DNA from: Terriglobus aquaticus
GTDB taxonomy: Bacteria > Acidobacteriota > Terriglobia > Terriglobales > Acidobacteriaceae
Length of the DNA stretch: 36,958 nucleotides
NCBI RefSeq assembly: GCF_025685415.1
Contig: NZ_JAGSYB010000002.1
Span: forward strand, 1-36,958
Direction of reading: 5' to 3'
Below the pieces are notes generated by a model, which worked only from the letters and a program-made list of their open reading frames with translations, was not told the origin of the DNA and did not search any database. Below, piece after piece: positions 8,218 through 17,963 of this stretch. Made by a program: the position numbers and the translations under genes. Position 1 is the stretch's first letter, and every line of letters starts with the position of its first letter.

Positions 8218-9119
8218 AGAAGCAAGCCGCAGCACCCGAGCCGCGCGAAGGCGTGCGTCTGCAGAAAATCCTTGCCGAGGCCGGCATCGCGTCGCGCCGC
8301 AAGGCCGAGGAGCTTATCGAGGAAGGCCGCGTTCAGATCAACGGCGAAATCGTCACTGAGCTTGGAACCCGGGCGGACGTGAGCAAAGATCACATCCGCG
8401 TCGACGGCAAGCTGATACAGGGCGTGCAGGAACATCGCTACTTCATGGTCAACAAGCCACGTGGCTATGTAACCACCATGAGCGACCCCGAGCGCCGCGA
8501 GACCGTCGTGGACCTCCTGCGCGAGACCGCGCGGAAGTCCGGTCGCAAGCTGGACGTGCGCCTGTACCCGGTCGGCCGGCTCGACTACAACTCCGAAGGT
8601 CTGCTGCTCATGACGAACGACGGCAACCTGGCCAACAACCTGAGTAAGGCCGCCAACTCCGTCGAGAAAACGTACCTGGTCAAGGTCGCCGGCCAGCCGA
8701 CGGAAGAGGCGCTGGAGCAACTTCGTAGCGGCGTGATGATTGACCGCGGCCGTCTGGCGGAGGTGCGTGGTACCCGTCGCGATCGCGTGATGACCGCTCC
8801 CGCCAGGGTTGAACTTGCCCGGCGCGGGGACAACCCCTGGTACGAGGTCACGCTGACGGAAGGCCGCAATCGCCAACTTCGTAAGATGTTCGAGGAGATT
8901 GGACATCACGTCGAGAAGATCCGCCGCATCGGCTACGGCGCGCTCACGCTCGACGTCCCGATCGGGGATTTCCGCGAGCTGACCCCGGGCGAGGTGCAGG
9001 CCCTGAGCCGTGCAGCCGCAGGCAAGTCCGTGCAGCGCAAGCAGCGGCTGAGCGAGCACGCGCAGCTCAAGAAGTCCGGTCAGAAGACCGGTTCCCGAGG
9101 CGCTCGCCCTCGCTTCTAG
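8214..9119 (+). CDS. rluB: 23S rRNA pseudouridine synthase, RluB/RsuA family
   Basis: 301 aa, starting at GTG 8214 inside the scpB stop. An S4 RNA-binding domain is at about 14-60 (RLQKILAEAGIASRRKAEELI, GRVQING). The catalytic domain has KPRGYVTT and the motif GRLDYNSEGLLLMTNDG with catalytic D124. TEGRNRQLRKM near 225 is the usual RluB/E/F signature. A basic, unstructured tail (KQRLSEH to GARPRF) may bind rRNA. It modifies a uridine in large-subunit rRNA. RluB is the likeliest member because of the scpB linkage; RsuA or RluE cannot be formally excluded. Confidence 0.93.
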   Translation: MKKQAAAPEPREGVRLQKILAEAGIASRRKAEELIEEGRVQINGEIVTELGTRADVSKDHIRVDGKLIQGVQEHRYFMVNKPRGYVTTMSDPERRETVVDLLRETARKSGRKLDVRLYPVGRLDYNSEGLLLMTNDGNLANNLSKAANSVEKTYLVKVAGQPTEEALEQLRSGVMIDRGRLAEVRGTRRDRVMTAPARVELARRGDNPWYEVTLTEGRNRQLRKMFEEIGHHVEKIRRIGYGALTLDVPIGDFRELTPGEVQALSRAAAGKSVQRKQRLSEHAQLKKSGQKTGSRGARPRF

Positions 9120-9158
9120 ACTGCCTCAGATTTGTGCCGGGCCTTGTACACTCCAGCC

Positions 9159-9662
9159 ATGGCCACGCCTTTCTCCACTGAGCAAACCAAAGAGCCAGGC
9201 ATTTCGCGCAACGCCCTGCTTGCCGCCGCTGCAGTAGTCATTCTGCTGGCGTTGGTGCTCGCGGCAACGACCCTCCACCGGGCTCCCCGCGATGCCGGCC
9301 AGCCCGACAGCTACGCTGCGAACCTGACCACAGGCGATCTGCAGTTGTCGGAAGCGACGAATGGCACCGGTGGAAAGGTGACCTACATCGATGGCACCGT
9401 GAAGAACGGCGGTCCCCGCAAGGTCACAGCCGCAACCGTCCAGCTTGCGTTCCCTCTGAATGACGGAACCACCTCGGCGCCGTTCACGGTACCGCTAACG
9501 CTCATCCGCACGCGGGAACCGTACGTGGACCTGGAACCGGTCTCGGCAGAGCCGCTCGTTGCGGGTGGCAGCCACGACTTCCGCCTGATTCTGGAGAATG
9601 TTCCTGCCGAGTGGAATCAGCAGCCGCCACAAATACGCATTCTGCACACCACCACCGAGTAG
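9159..9662 (+). CDS. Membrane-anchored hypothetical protein, DUF2393/FxLYD-like
   Basis: 167 aa from the ATG at 9159. A cytoplasmic tail of about 16 residues precedes one transmembrane helix (about 17-38, LLAAAAVVILLALVLAATTL). The outside domain, about 55-165, is a small beta-sandwich by pattern: DLQLSEATNGTGGKVTYIDGTVKNGGPRKV is typical of proteins that carry an immunoglobulin-like domain over a single membrane anchor. Function is unknown. It begins 39 bp after rluB on the same strand and may be co-transcribed. Confidence 0.75.
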   Translation: MATPFSTEQTKEPGISRNALLAAAAVVILLALVLAATTLHRAPRDAGQPDSYAANLTTGDLQLSEATNGTGGKVTYIDGTVKNGGPRKVTAATVQLAFPLNDGTTSAPFTVPLTLIRTREPYVDLEPVSAEPLVAGGSHDFRLILENVPAEWNQQPPQIRILHTTTE

Positions 9663-9686
9663 GCCCACGGCCGATCTGCGCCAGAA

Positions 9687-9710
9687 CGCCCGGGTAAGAA
9701 GTTCCGGGCG
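9687..9710 (+). terminator. GC-rich hairpin after 9159-9662, possible terminator
   Basis: CGCCCGG (9687-9693) pairs exactly with CCGGGCG (9704-9710) over a 10-base loop. There is no U-tract, so termination would be weak or Rho-assisted. Confidence 0.4.
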
Positions 9711-9740
9711 CAGGCAGTAGATTCTGCCGGAGGTTCGGTC

Positions 9741-9780
9741 CACTTACCGTGAGCAGAGGATCGCTCTAAGGCGGTAAGTG
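9741..9780. promoter_or_regulatory. 40-bp palindrome, candidate activator-binding site upstream of a sigma-54 promoter
   Basis: CACTTACCG (9741-9749) is mirrored exactly by CGGTAAGTG (9772-9780). Inside them GAGC (9751-9754) is mirrored by GCTC (9763-9766). The centre is about 70 bp upstream of the predicted sigma-54 transcription start, a position where enhancer-binding proteins can act. Confidence 0.6.
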
Positions 9781-9804
9781 ACTCATATCAAAAGCCCAGC
9801 ACTT

Positions 9805-9820
9805 TGGCACACGACTTGCT
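9805..9820 (+). promoter_or_regulatory. Sigma-54 (RpoN) promoter, -24/-12
   Basis: TGGCAC (9805-9810), five bases, then TTGCT (9816-9820): the invariant GG and GC are separated by exactly 10 bases, matching the RpoN consensus. Transcription would begin near 9830, giving a leader of about 80 nt before the gene at 9913. Confidence 0.8.
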
Positions 9821-9912
9821 CTAATCCCAGCGTACCGATTGCTCACGCAACCCGGAAGCGCCGCCGGTAGCCGCTAAGCGGTTCGGCCGAACAAAGGAGC
9901 CAAGTCATCCAC

Positions 9913-10860
9913 ATGTACTCCAATAGCACTCTCCTTCGAGTTGCCGCAGTGTCGGCTCTGTTTGCCAGCAGCACGCTGGCCTTTTCCCAGGCGGCACAGC
10001 AGTCCGGCGCAGCAACCAGCGATGCTCAGAGCACCGCGACGACGCAGACCGCGACTGCGCAGCCAGCCAAGCAGGACGCCGCTGACAGCGGCTCCTATGC
10101 CACGGGCCAGCCGCTGCCGATGCAGAGCAAGGAAGGCTTCTGGGGTCACATGAATCCCCTGGCACGCAAGAAGTGGGTACATCGCCAGATCGATCCGGTG
10201 AAGGATCGGGTCAACGAGCTGGACCAGCTTCAGGCCAAGAACGCGAACGACATCAAGGATGTGGACAGCCGTGCCCAGGCCGGCATCCGTCAGGCGAATG
10301 ACGCGGCGGCCCAAGCCGATGCGCACGCGCAGGCCGCAGGCCAGCGCGCCACTCAGGCAAACGGCCTCGCCACCCAGGCAAGCACCCGTACCGACGCGCT
10401 GCATGGCACGGTGTCGAACCTGGATCAGTATCAGACCGTCTCCAGCACGGCGGTGCCTTTCTTGAAGGGCCGTACGACGCTGGGTACTAAGGCTAAAGCC
10501 GACCTAGATCAGGTTGCCTCTACCCTTGGCACGGAAAAGGGTTATATCCTTGAGGTGCAGGGATATAGCCGGTCTGGTGTGGCTTCCTCGCAGGCAATGG
10601 CCGATGCTGTCGTCCGTTACCTTGTAACTGAGCATCAAGTACCGGTGTACCGTATTTATAAGTCGGGACTGGGTCATGTAAAGACCTCTTCCAGCACTGA
10701 AACGGCATCTACAGAGAAGCCGCTGGTGAACGGAGTTCGCGTCACCTTGCTGCACAACAGCCTGGCCCAGATGGATCAGGGCACCCCCCAGGCGAGCAAT
10801 TCAACCCCCGCCGCTTCTACCGGTACCCCCACCGGCACTGACTCGGCTCGCATGAACTAA
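9913..10860 (+). CDS. OmpA-like envelope protein with coiled coil
   Basis: 315 aa, start ATG 9913 with AAAGGAG upstream. The signal peptide cleaves after about ALAFSQA. A low-complexity Ala/Thr/Gln region (27-65) precedes an Ala/Gln-rich heptad-like segment at about 95-160 (DSRAQAGIRQANDAAAQADAHAQ), probably a coiled coil like that of Lpp. Residues about 178-275 are a divergent OmpA C-terminal domain: VPFLKGRTTLGTKAKADLD, ILEVQGYSRSGVASSQAMADAVVRYLV, and NGVRVTLL in place of the usual NRRVEV. The normal peptidoglycan-binding Asp/Arg pair is not obvious, so binding may be lost or changed. The tail 280-315 is Thr/Ser/Pro-rich. It is transcribed alone, from a sigma-54 promoter to a strong terminator, so its expression is likely condition-dependent. 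Confidence 0.75.
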   Translation: MYSNSTLLRVAAVSALFASSTLAFSQAAQQSGAATSDAQSTATTQTATAQPAKQDAADSGSYATGQPLPMQSKEGFWGHMNPLARKKWVHRQIDPVKDRVNELDQLQAKNANDIKDVDSRAQAGIRQANDAAAQADAHAQAAGQRATQANGLATQASTRTDALHGTVSNLDQYQTVSSTAVPFLKGRTTLGTKAKADLDQVASTLGTEKGYILEVQGYSRSGVASSQAMADAVVRYLVTEHQVPVYRIYKSGLGHVKTSSSTETASTEKPLVNGVRVTLLHNSLAQMDQGTPQASNSTPAASTGTPTGTDSARMN

Positions 10861-10982
10861 GTTCCACCGCTCGCGCCGCAAAGGCATATCTGCGTGCGCG
10901 AGTGGGTATCAAGTTCGGAAGCGTGCGTCCTAGAACGCACCTCCGGAGCACCTCTCCTAACCCGAGAGAACCAAGGCAGATT

Positions 10983-11010
10983 GGCCCTCCTCCTGGAGGG
11001 CCGTTTTTTT
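10983..11010 (+). terminator. Strong intrinsic terminator
   Basis: GGCCCTCC, loop TCCT, GGAGGGCC (10983-11002), then G and seven Ts. It ends the OmpA-like gene. Between 10861 and 10982 I see nothing else with support. Confidence 0.95.
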
Positions 11011-11080
11011 GCTCCATTCGCTCACAAGAAGCAGGCCTTTCGCGCCCGATAGCGGCTTGCGCCTAACATAACGGTACCGG

Positions 11081-11800
11081 CTAACGCACCGTGACCTGCT
11101 GAAACCCAAACCCGCGTAGGAGGCTCTCTACGCTGCTGCGCGCATTGTTGCGGGCCGTGTCCAGGATGCCGTCTTTGGTAGCCGCGTCCTGCACCTGCGT
11201 TTCCGCGCTGCGGCGGGTGTCCGTTTCCAGGTTGGGATCGACTGGGACGAGCAGGCCCGTAGACCGGGCAAACACTCGCGTCTTCGCTTCGTCGATGCGG
11301 CTGCTGAAGATGATCGAAGGGGGTAGGTCCACCTGGATCGCCTTTCCGTTGATGCGCACGCTCTCAGGCTTCAGCTGGGACAGGTCCACGCCTGCAATCA
11401 CTTGTCCATGAACCACCAGCAGCAAACGGTCGCCGACCAGCAGGTCAGGCAACGCGTTGAGAGCGGACGTACGGTGCCCTTCGACGACCGTGTCCACGTT
11501 GTATTGCACTGTCTCCAGCCGGTTCAATCGCTGGATCTGCGACACCACCACTGGCGCGGAGACGGTATCCGTCCGATCACCTAGCAGCGCGGTCGAGATC
11601 GTGCCGAAGATGGAATTGGTGTTCGCTCGGCGTACGACGAATGCGGCGAGCAGAACGCCGAAACAGAGACACAGCACCATCATGATGAGCACAAACCCGG
11701 CCCAACTACGTGGTTTGCTGTTCGCCGCGATGCGCTCCTGTCGCCGGACTTCGTACTGCCGTTCGCGTTCTGCTTCGATCTTCTCTTCCGGTGTGCTCAT
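11081..11800 (-). CDS. DUF4230 family membrane protein
   Basis: 239 aa. A charged cytoplasmic N-terminus (EEKIEAERERQYEVRRQERI) precedes a transmembrane helix at about 35-57 (GFVLIMMVLCLCFGVLLAAFVV). The rest is outside: LNRLETVQYNVDTVVEG, then LLLVVHGQVIAGVDLSQL, then a helical C-terminus rich in charged and amide residues (SAETQVQDAATKDGILDTARN). This is the DUF4230 layout, an uncharacterised family. Its start lies 44 bp after the pyrG stop on the same strand, so it may be read through from pyrG. No strong Shine-Dalgarno sequence is present. Confidence 0.85.
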   Translation of the reverse strand: MSTPEEKIEAERERQYEVRRQERIAANSKPRSWAGFVLIMMVLCLCFGVLLAAFVVRRANTNSIFGTISTALLGDRTDTVSAPVVVSQIQRLNRLETVQYNVDTVVEGHRTSALNALPDLLVGDRLLLVVHGQVIAGVDLSQLKPESVRINGKAIQVDLPPSIIFSSRIDEAKTRVFARSTGLLVPVDPNLETDTRRSAETQVQDAATKDGILDTARNNARSSVESLLRGFGFQQVTVR

Positions 11801-11844
11801 GCAACGTCAGATGCGACAAAGAGCGACACAGGCCGGATCAGGTC

Positions 11845-13659
<1,815 letters not shown>

Positions 13660-15699
13660 CTATGCGACAGGCGACATCAGCACCTTGGCCAATGCGTGCA
13701 TGCGAGCGGCGTCTGCCGTGTTCGCTGCGCTGTTTGCGGAGGCCTCCACGTCGGCGGCCAGCTTGCTGAGCGCGGCTTTGTTCTTGGCGCCCAGCTTGCT
13801 GTTCTTGTTGATCTCGGCGAGCATGGCCGACGCCTTGTCTGCCGTGATCGCGTTGGACCTCTGCAACTGGTCCACGTACGCCTTGGCGACGACCAGCTTC
13901 GACGGCCAGACCAGCTTCTGCTGATCCTGCACGTTCAGCTCGTCGACCCGGGCCGCCTTGGCTGCATCGATCTCATTTTGCGAGAGGAACTTTGACGGCG
14001 TGAGCTCGAAGATGTCGAGCCCGCGCGCAATCTCAGAGCCGTAGATGTTGCCGTTGTACCAGTACGACGACCAGTACCCACCCAGCACCAACTGCTTCGC
14101 GTCAATTGGGCCGCGATCGAAGTAGGCGATTTCGAACGGATGTGCCGCGTCGGTGAAGTCCATGACGCTGATGCCGCCCTGATACCAGCTCTGCACCTCG
14201 ATGTCGCGTCCCGGGATCGGAATCAGCGACCCGTTGTGCGCTACGCAGTTTTCCGTGTCGCCCTGCGCGGCGGGCAGCTTGTAATAGCTGGCCAGGCTCA
14301 GCTTGTCATCCTTCAGGTTGAAGATCGCATCTGCGCCCCACTTCAGAGGATCGTTCGGACGGCAGCGCGCGCCCAGACCGCCGCCCCACTCGTCGGTGAA
14401 GACGACCTTGCTGCCGTCATTCGAGAACGAAGCCGAGTGCCAGTAGGCGTAGTTCGGATCATTCACCGCATCCACGCGCTTGGGATGAACCGGGTCCTTG
14501 ATGTCGAGCAGCAAACCATTGCCGGAGCATGCGCCCGCTGCCAGGCCGATGGCCGAGTAGACGGTGATGTCATGGCACTGATTAGTGTCCACGGCCTTCT
14601 CTTCGCCCTTGTCGTGGGTACCGCCGTTATTCAGTCCGTTCATGGCACCGGTGCGCGGATCCATGAAGACGCGCGGACTGGACACGATTGCGGCCTGCTG
14701 CGGCGCGGCTACCGGAACCTTGATCACGTCGATGCGGAACAGTGCCGTGTTCGGATCTTTGCTCTGCTCGGCGCTGGTCTCTTCGCCGTTGCAGCCGGCC
14801 AGCTCTGCACTTTGCCGTACAAAGCTTGTACCGCTCACGTAGATGTACACGTTGTCTTTGTCGTTCGGATCGACCACCAGCGTGTGCGTGTGCGATCCGC
14901 GGCAGGTCTGCACCGCCGCTACCTGCCTCGGGTTCTGAATGTCGGAAATGTCGAAAACGCGCACACCGCGGAATCGGTCTTTCTGCGCAGCGGGCGTGTT
15001 GGCCTTCTTGGCTTTCTTATCTGCCTCAGACTGCGGCGGGTTCGGCGGAAAGCCCTGCGCGCTGCAGTCCACGTGTCCGTTCGGCATCTCGACCGACATG
15101 AACAGGAGGTTCTTGTAAACCGACACGTCGCCCTGGCCGCCCGGGCACACCAGCGTGGTCAGCAGTTTGGTTGCGGCCGGGTTCGCGATGTCATAGATGC
15201 TGACCCCGTAGAAGTTGCCCTGGAACAGGTGGGTTCCTTGGAACGCGAAGTCCGAGTTCGCGTAGCCGAGCTGCGCCAGTACGGGCTTCAGTGGCTTCGG
15301 CATCTTGGCCGTGTCACCCACGCCCAGCACCTTCTGCAGGGCGGTGTTCACCCGTGGATCGTCGGGGTCATTGCTGTCGAGCGTGAAGGCGGGCGGCTTG
15401 TGCAGAGAAACGATGCGACGCATCCCGCTGGCCGCTTCTCCCGCGTCATACATGCCTGGCTTCAGCGTGTAGCGGGGGTCGGTTGTGCTGGGGCCGACCA
15501 TGCCCGGTGGTAGCGGCGGCGCGGGCTTGGCGGCAAACTCATCCAACTCATCGGTGGGCGTGGGCTTCGCGGCCTGCTTAGCATTCGCCGGCTGGTCCAC
15601 CGGCGCCTTGGGCGTACCCTGCGCGAGTCCAAGTTGTGACCCAAGACACAGGGCTGCCACTCCAGCCCAACACACTAACGACCCGCTCTTTAGCCTCAT
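13660..15699 (-). CDS. Secreted LVIVD-repeat protein
   Basis: 679 aa from ATG 15699, chosen because GGAGG lies four bases upstream and the protein then starts with a normal signal peptide (MRLKSGSLVCWAGVAALCLG to LGLAQG). The body consists of propeller-like repeats of the LVIVD type: GVSIYDIANPAATKLL, GDVSVYKNLLFMSV, GVRVFDISDIQNPRQVA, GLLLDIKDPVHPKRV, GGISVMDFTDAAHPFEIA. It has several Cys that could form disulphides. The C-terminus, about 590-679, is Ala/Lys-rich and helical. The family is periplasmic or extracellular, with no assigned reaction. It follows the DUF305 gene by 68 bp on the same strand, probably as the last gene of that operon. Confidence 0.85.
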   Translation of the reverse strand: MRLKSGSLVCWAGVAALCLGSQLGLAQGTPKAPVDQPANAKQAAKPTPTDELDEFAAKPAPPLPPGMVGPSTTDPRYTLKPGMYDAGEAASGMRRIVSLHKPPAFTLDSNDPDDPRVNTALQKVLGVGDTAKMPKPLKPVLAQLGYANSDFAFQGTHLFQGNFYGVSIYDIANPAATKLLTTLVCPGGQGDVSVYKNLLFMSVEMPNGHVDCSAQGFPPNPPQSEADKKAKKANTPAAQKDRFRGVRVFDISDIQNPRQVAAVQTCRGSHTHTLVVDPNDKDNVYIYVSGTSFVRQSAELAGCNGEETSAEQSKDPNTALFRIDVIKVPVAAPQQAAIVSSPRVFMDPRTGAMNGLNNGGTHDKGEEKAVDTNQCHDITVYSAIGLAAGACSGNGLLLDIKDPVHPKRVDAVNDPNYAYWHSASFSNDGSKVVFTDEWGGGLGARCRPNDPLKWGADAIFNLKDDKLSLASYYKLPAAQGDTENCVAHNGSLIPIPGRDIEVQSWYQGGISVMDFTDAAHPFEIAYFDRGPIDAKQLVLGGYWSSYWYNGNIYGSEIARGLDIFELTPSKFLSQNEIDAAKAARVDELNVQDQQKLVWPSKLVVAKAYVDQLQRSNAITADKASAMLAEINKNSKLGAKNKAALSKLAADVEASANSAANTADAARMHALAKVLMSPVA

Positions 15700-15767
15700 T
15701 CTGCCTCCGTAAAGATAGTTCTTGCCCATGGCGCCGCAGGCTGCGCAGCGCACCTGTTTGCCCTGCT

Positions 15768-16517
15768 TTATTGCGGCGTGGCCACCGGCACGGCCGCGCT
15801 CCCGAACTCCTTGCGCAGCATGCCTTGCATGATGCGAATTTCCGCGCGCTGCGTGTTATCCGCGTCGGTGGCGAAGTTGAAGAGATCGGCATCCTGGCCT
15901 GCGCCCGCCGTATTGAACAGGGTATGCACCATGGTCAGAGCGCCGTTGTGATGCTGGATCATGCCGGAGAGGAACAACCGGTCGAACTCCGCTCCGTGAG
16001 CGTTGCGTAGCGCCTGCATCTGCGCGGATGTCAGCATGCCTGGCATGGTGGGCATCGGCTCGCCGCTTGCGGTCATCTCCGGCATGCCAGGCATCGCGTC
16101 CGGCATCGACATTTCGGTCTTCTCTCCGCGCGCGTGCAGCCAGCGCTTCATGAACGGCATCTCGTCGGTCTGCGACCGGCTGATGCGGGATCCGATCGCC
16201 GTCACGTCAGGATTGGTGGTGTGCGTGGGAATCAGAGCGGTCATCTCCACGGCCTGGCCGTGGTGCATGACCATGCCCTGCATGAAGTCAACATCGGCCG
16301 CGGCGCGTTGGGGCTGGGGTGCGTGCGATCCGGCGGGCAGCGTTTTGCTGGGAGTGCCGGGCGCACCGGGCTGCACGATCACCGGCCCTGAGCTCTGCGC
16401 CGGAGCGGTTTGCTGTGCATGCGCCAACGAGGACGCCGCACATCCGCAGAGCACAACCGCCGCTACAAGCCGCGAGAACACGGAGGTAAGTACGGCAGGT
16501 CGCCCGCTAAGATTCAC
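15768..16517 (-). CDS. DUF305 secreted protein, Met/His-rich
   Basis: 249 aa from GTG 16517, two bases after the preceding gene's TGA, so translation is probably coupled. The hydrophobic signal is at 9-34. It contains VLCGCAAS, which could be a lipobox though the residue before Gly is Cys, so lipidation is uncertain. Two DUF305 halves are visible: FMQGMVMHHGQAVEM (H85-H86) and FLSGMIQHHNGALTM (H189-H190). A Met-rich stretch lies at 136-161 (MSMPDAMPGMPEM). DUF305 proteins are often found with copper handling, and His/Met pairs fit Cu(I) or Cu(II) binding, but metal binding is inference. It precedes the LVIVD gene. Confidence 0.85.
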   Translation of the reverse strand: MNLSGRPAVLTSVFSRLVAAVVLCGCAASSLAHAQQTAPAQSSGPVIVQPGAPGTPSKTLPAGSHAPQPQRAAADVDFMQGMVMHHGQAVEMTALIPTHTTNPDVTAIGSRISRSQTDEMPFMKRWLHARGEKTEMSMPDAMPGMPEMTASGEPMPTMPGMLTSAQMQALRNAHGAEFDRLFLSGMIQHHNGALTMVHTLFNTAGAGQDADLFNFATDADNTQRAEIRIMQGMLRKEFGSAAVPVATPQ

Positions 16518-16519
16518 GC

Positions 16520-16738
16520 TCAGCTTTCCTTCCGGTAGAGCATATTGCGGATTGCGCTTCTTCGCGCCTCGTTCATCTCGTTCAGGCTCTGGCGTTCCGT
16601 CGCGTCCATGCTCTGCTTTTGGGCAGCCGCGGTGTCCTGCTCCGTGCACTCCAGGCAGCGGTTGGCATAGCCGGGCTTATCCGGCCGCAGCTCGAACTCT
16701 TCACCACACACAACGCAGGTTTTCCAGGGGAACGGCAT
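16520..16738 (-). CDS. Small zinc-ribbon protein, 72 aa
   Basis: Starts at ATG 16738 (MPFPWKTC). A start further up at 16789 would add a leader with no support. Two CXXC knuckles (CVVC and CLEC, about 20 residues apart, with GEEFELRPDKPGYAN between) form a treble-clef or zinc-ribbon-like site. A charged helical tail follows (KQSMDATERQSLNEMNEARRSAIRNMLY). It is coupled to the DUF305 gene, from which it is separated by two bases. Cytosolic by sequence, unlike its exported neighbours, so it may be a regulator or metal sensor of the group. Function unknown. Confidence 0.7.
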   Translation of the reverse strand: MPFPWKTCVVCGEEFELRPDKPGYANRCLECTEQDTAAAQKQSMDATERQSLNEMNEARRSAIRNMLYRKES

Positions 16739-16850
16739 AACGTGACCAGTGTAAAACGCGTGAATGGACCCGAGTAGAGCTTGAGCCAAGCATGCGATGC
16801 ATCCTCCGCATTAGTTCGACATCGAAATAACGAGCAAGAGGGACACAGAC

Positions 16851-17876
16851 ATGCAACTCGGCATTGATAGCTTCATCGCGCACCGTCCAGACCCGGTCAC
16901 AGGGGAGATGGTCTCGGCGCAGCAACGGATGGCCAACCTGGTCGATGAGATCGTCGCCGCCGACCAGGCCGGACTCGATTCCTTCGGTCTGGGCGAGCAC
17001 CATCGGGAAGAGTTCCTGGACTCTGCGCCCGCCGTCATCCTCGCTGCAGCCGCTTCGCGCACCAGCCAGATCCGACTCGCCTCGGCTGTAACGGTGCTTA
17101 GCGCGGCCGATCCTGTGCGCGTCTTCCAGGAGTTCGCCACACTGGATCTGCTCTCGAACGGCCGTGCGGAGATCGTCGCTGGGCGCGGCTCCTTCATTGA
17201 GTCGTTTCCGCTATTCGGCTTCCGCTTAGAGGACTACGACGCGCTCTTTGCGGAGAAGCTCGACCTGTTGCTGCAGTTGCGCGAACACAACCCGATCACG
17301 TGGAAGGGCAAGTTCCGTCCTGCGCTCGACACTCAGGGCGTCTTTCCAAGGCCAGTGCAGCAACGGTTGCCGGTGTGGCTTGGCGTCGGCGGTACACCCC
17401 AATCGTTCATTCGCGCCGGCGTTCTGGGGCTGCCGCTGATGGTCGCCATCATCGGCGGCGAGCCTCACCGCTTCCGGCCGCTCATCGACCTCTATCGGCA
17501 GGCGGGAGCGCAGTCCGGGCACGCCCCAGAGGACCTGAAGGTTGGCGTGCACGTGCTGGGTCACATTGCAGAAACGAATGAGATCGCGGCAGACGACTTC
17601 TTCCCCGGCTATGCACGTGAGTTCACCAACATCGGCAAGGAGCGCGGTTGGCCGCCCGTCACGCGCGCGCAGTTCGATGCCCTGCGCCGTCCCAAGGGAG
17701 CCCTGATGGTTGGCGACGCGCAGTACGTAGCGGAAAAGCTGAAGACGCTGGACCAAGACCTGGGCGGCCTTGCGCGCATCCAGCTTCAGACCAGCGTGGC
17801 CGGCCTGAACCACGCGCAGGCGATGCACTCCATCGAACTCTATGGCGCGCAAGTCGCTCCACTGCTGCGCGCCTGA
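16851..17876 (+). CDS. Luciferase-like monooxygenase family (LLM) flavin oxidoreductase
   Basis: 341 aa with AGAGGG upstream of the ATG. Typical LLM features: QLGIDSFIAHRPDP at the start, DQAGLDSFGLGEHHREEF, LASAVTVLSAADPVRVFQEFATLDLLSNGRAEIVAGRGSF, PVWLGVGGTPQSFIRAG, and the closing GLARIQLQTS. The fold is a TIM barrel that uses FMNH2 or F420. The family here is like the alkanal-type LLM enzymes that act on unknown small molecules. It is transcribed alone, divergently from the zinc-ribbon gene, and ends in a terminator. Confidence 0.88.
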   Translation: MQLGIDSFIAHRPDPVTGEMVSAQQRMANLVDEIVAADQAGLDSFGLGEHHREEFLDSAPAVILAAAASRTSQIRLASAVTVLSAADPVRVFQEFATLDLLSNGRAEIVAGRGSFIESFPLFGFRLEDYDALFAEKLDLLLQLREHNPITWKGKFRPALDTQGVFPRPVQQRLPVWLGVGGTPQSFIRAGVLGLPLMVAIIGGEPHRFRPLIDLYRQAGAQSGHAPEDLKVGVHVLGHIAETNEIAADDFFPGYAREFTNIGKERGWPPVTRAQFDALRRPKGALMVGDAQYVAEKLKTLDQDLGGLARIQLQTSVAGLNHAQAMHSIELYGAQVAPLLRA

Positions 17877-17896
17877 ACGGATCCAACCGAGACGGG

Positions 17897-17930
17897 AAAG
17901 CCCCAGCCTTCGGGTTGGGGCTTTATGTTG
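17897..17930 (+). terminator. Intrinsic terminator
   Basis: AAAGCCCCAGCC (17897-17908), loop TTCG, GGTTGGGGCTTT (17913-17924), one G-U pair, then ATGTTG. Ends the LLM gene. The A-tract on the other strand may serve the gene at 17964 too. Confidence 0.85.
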
Positions 17931-17963
17931 TAATCACGCCACCTGAGGACCGGGCTTGCTGCT

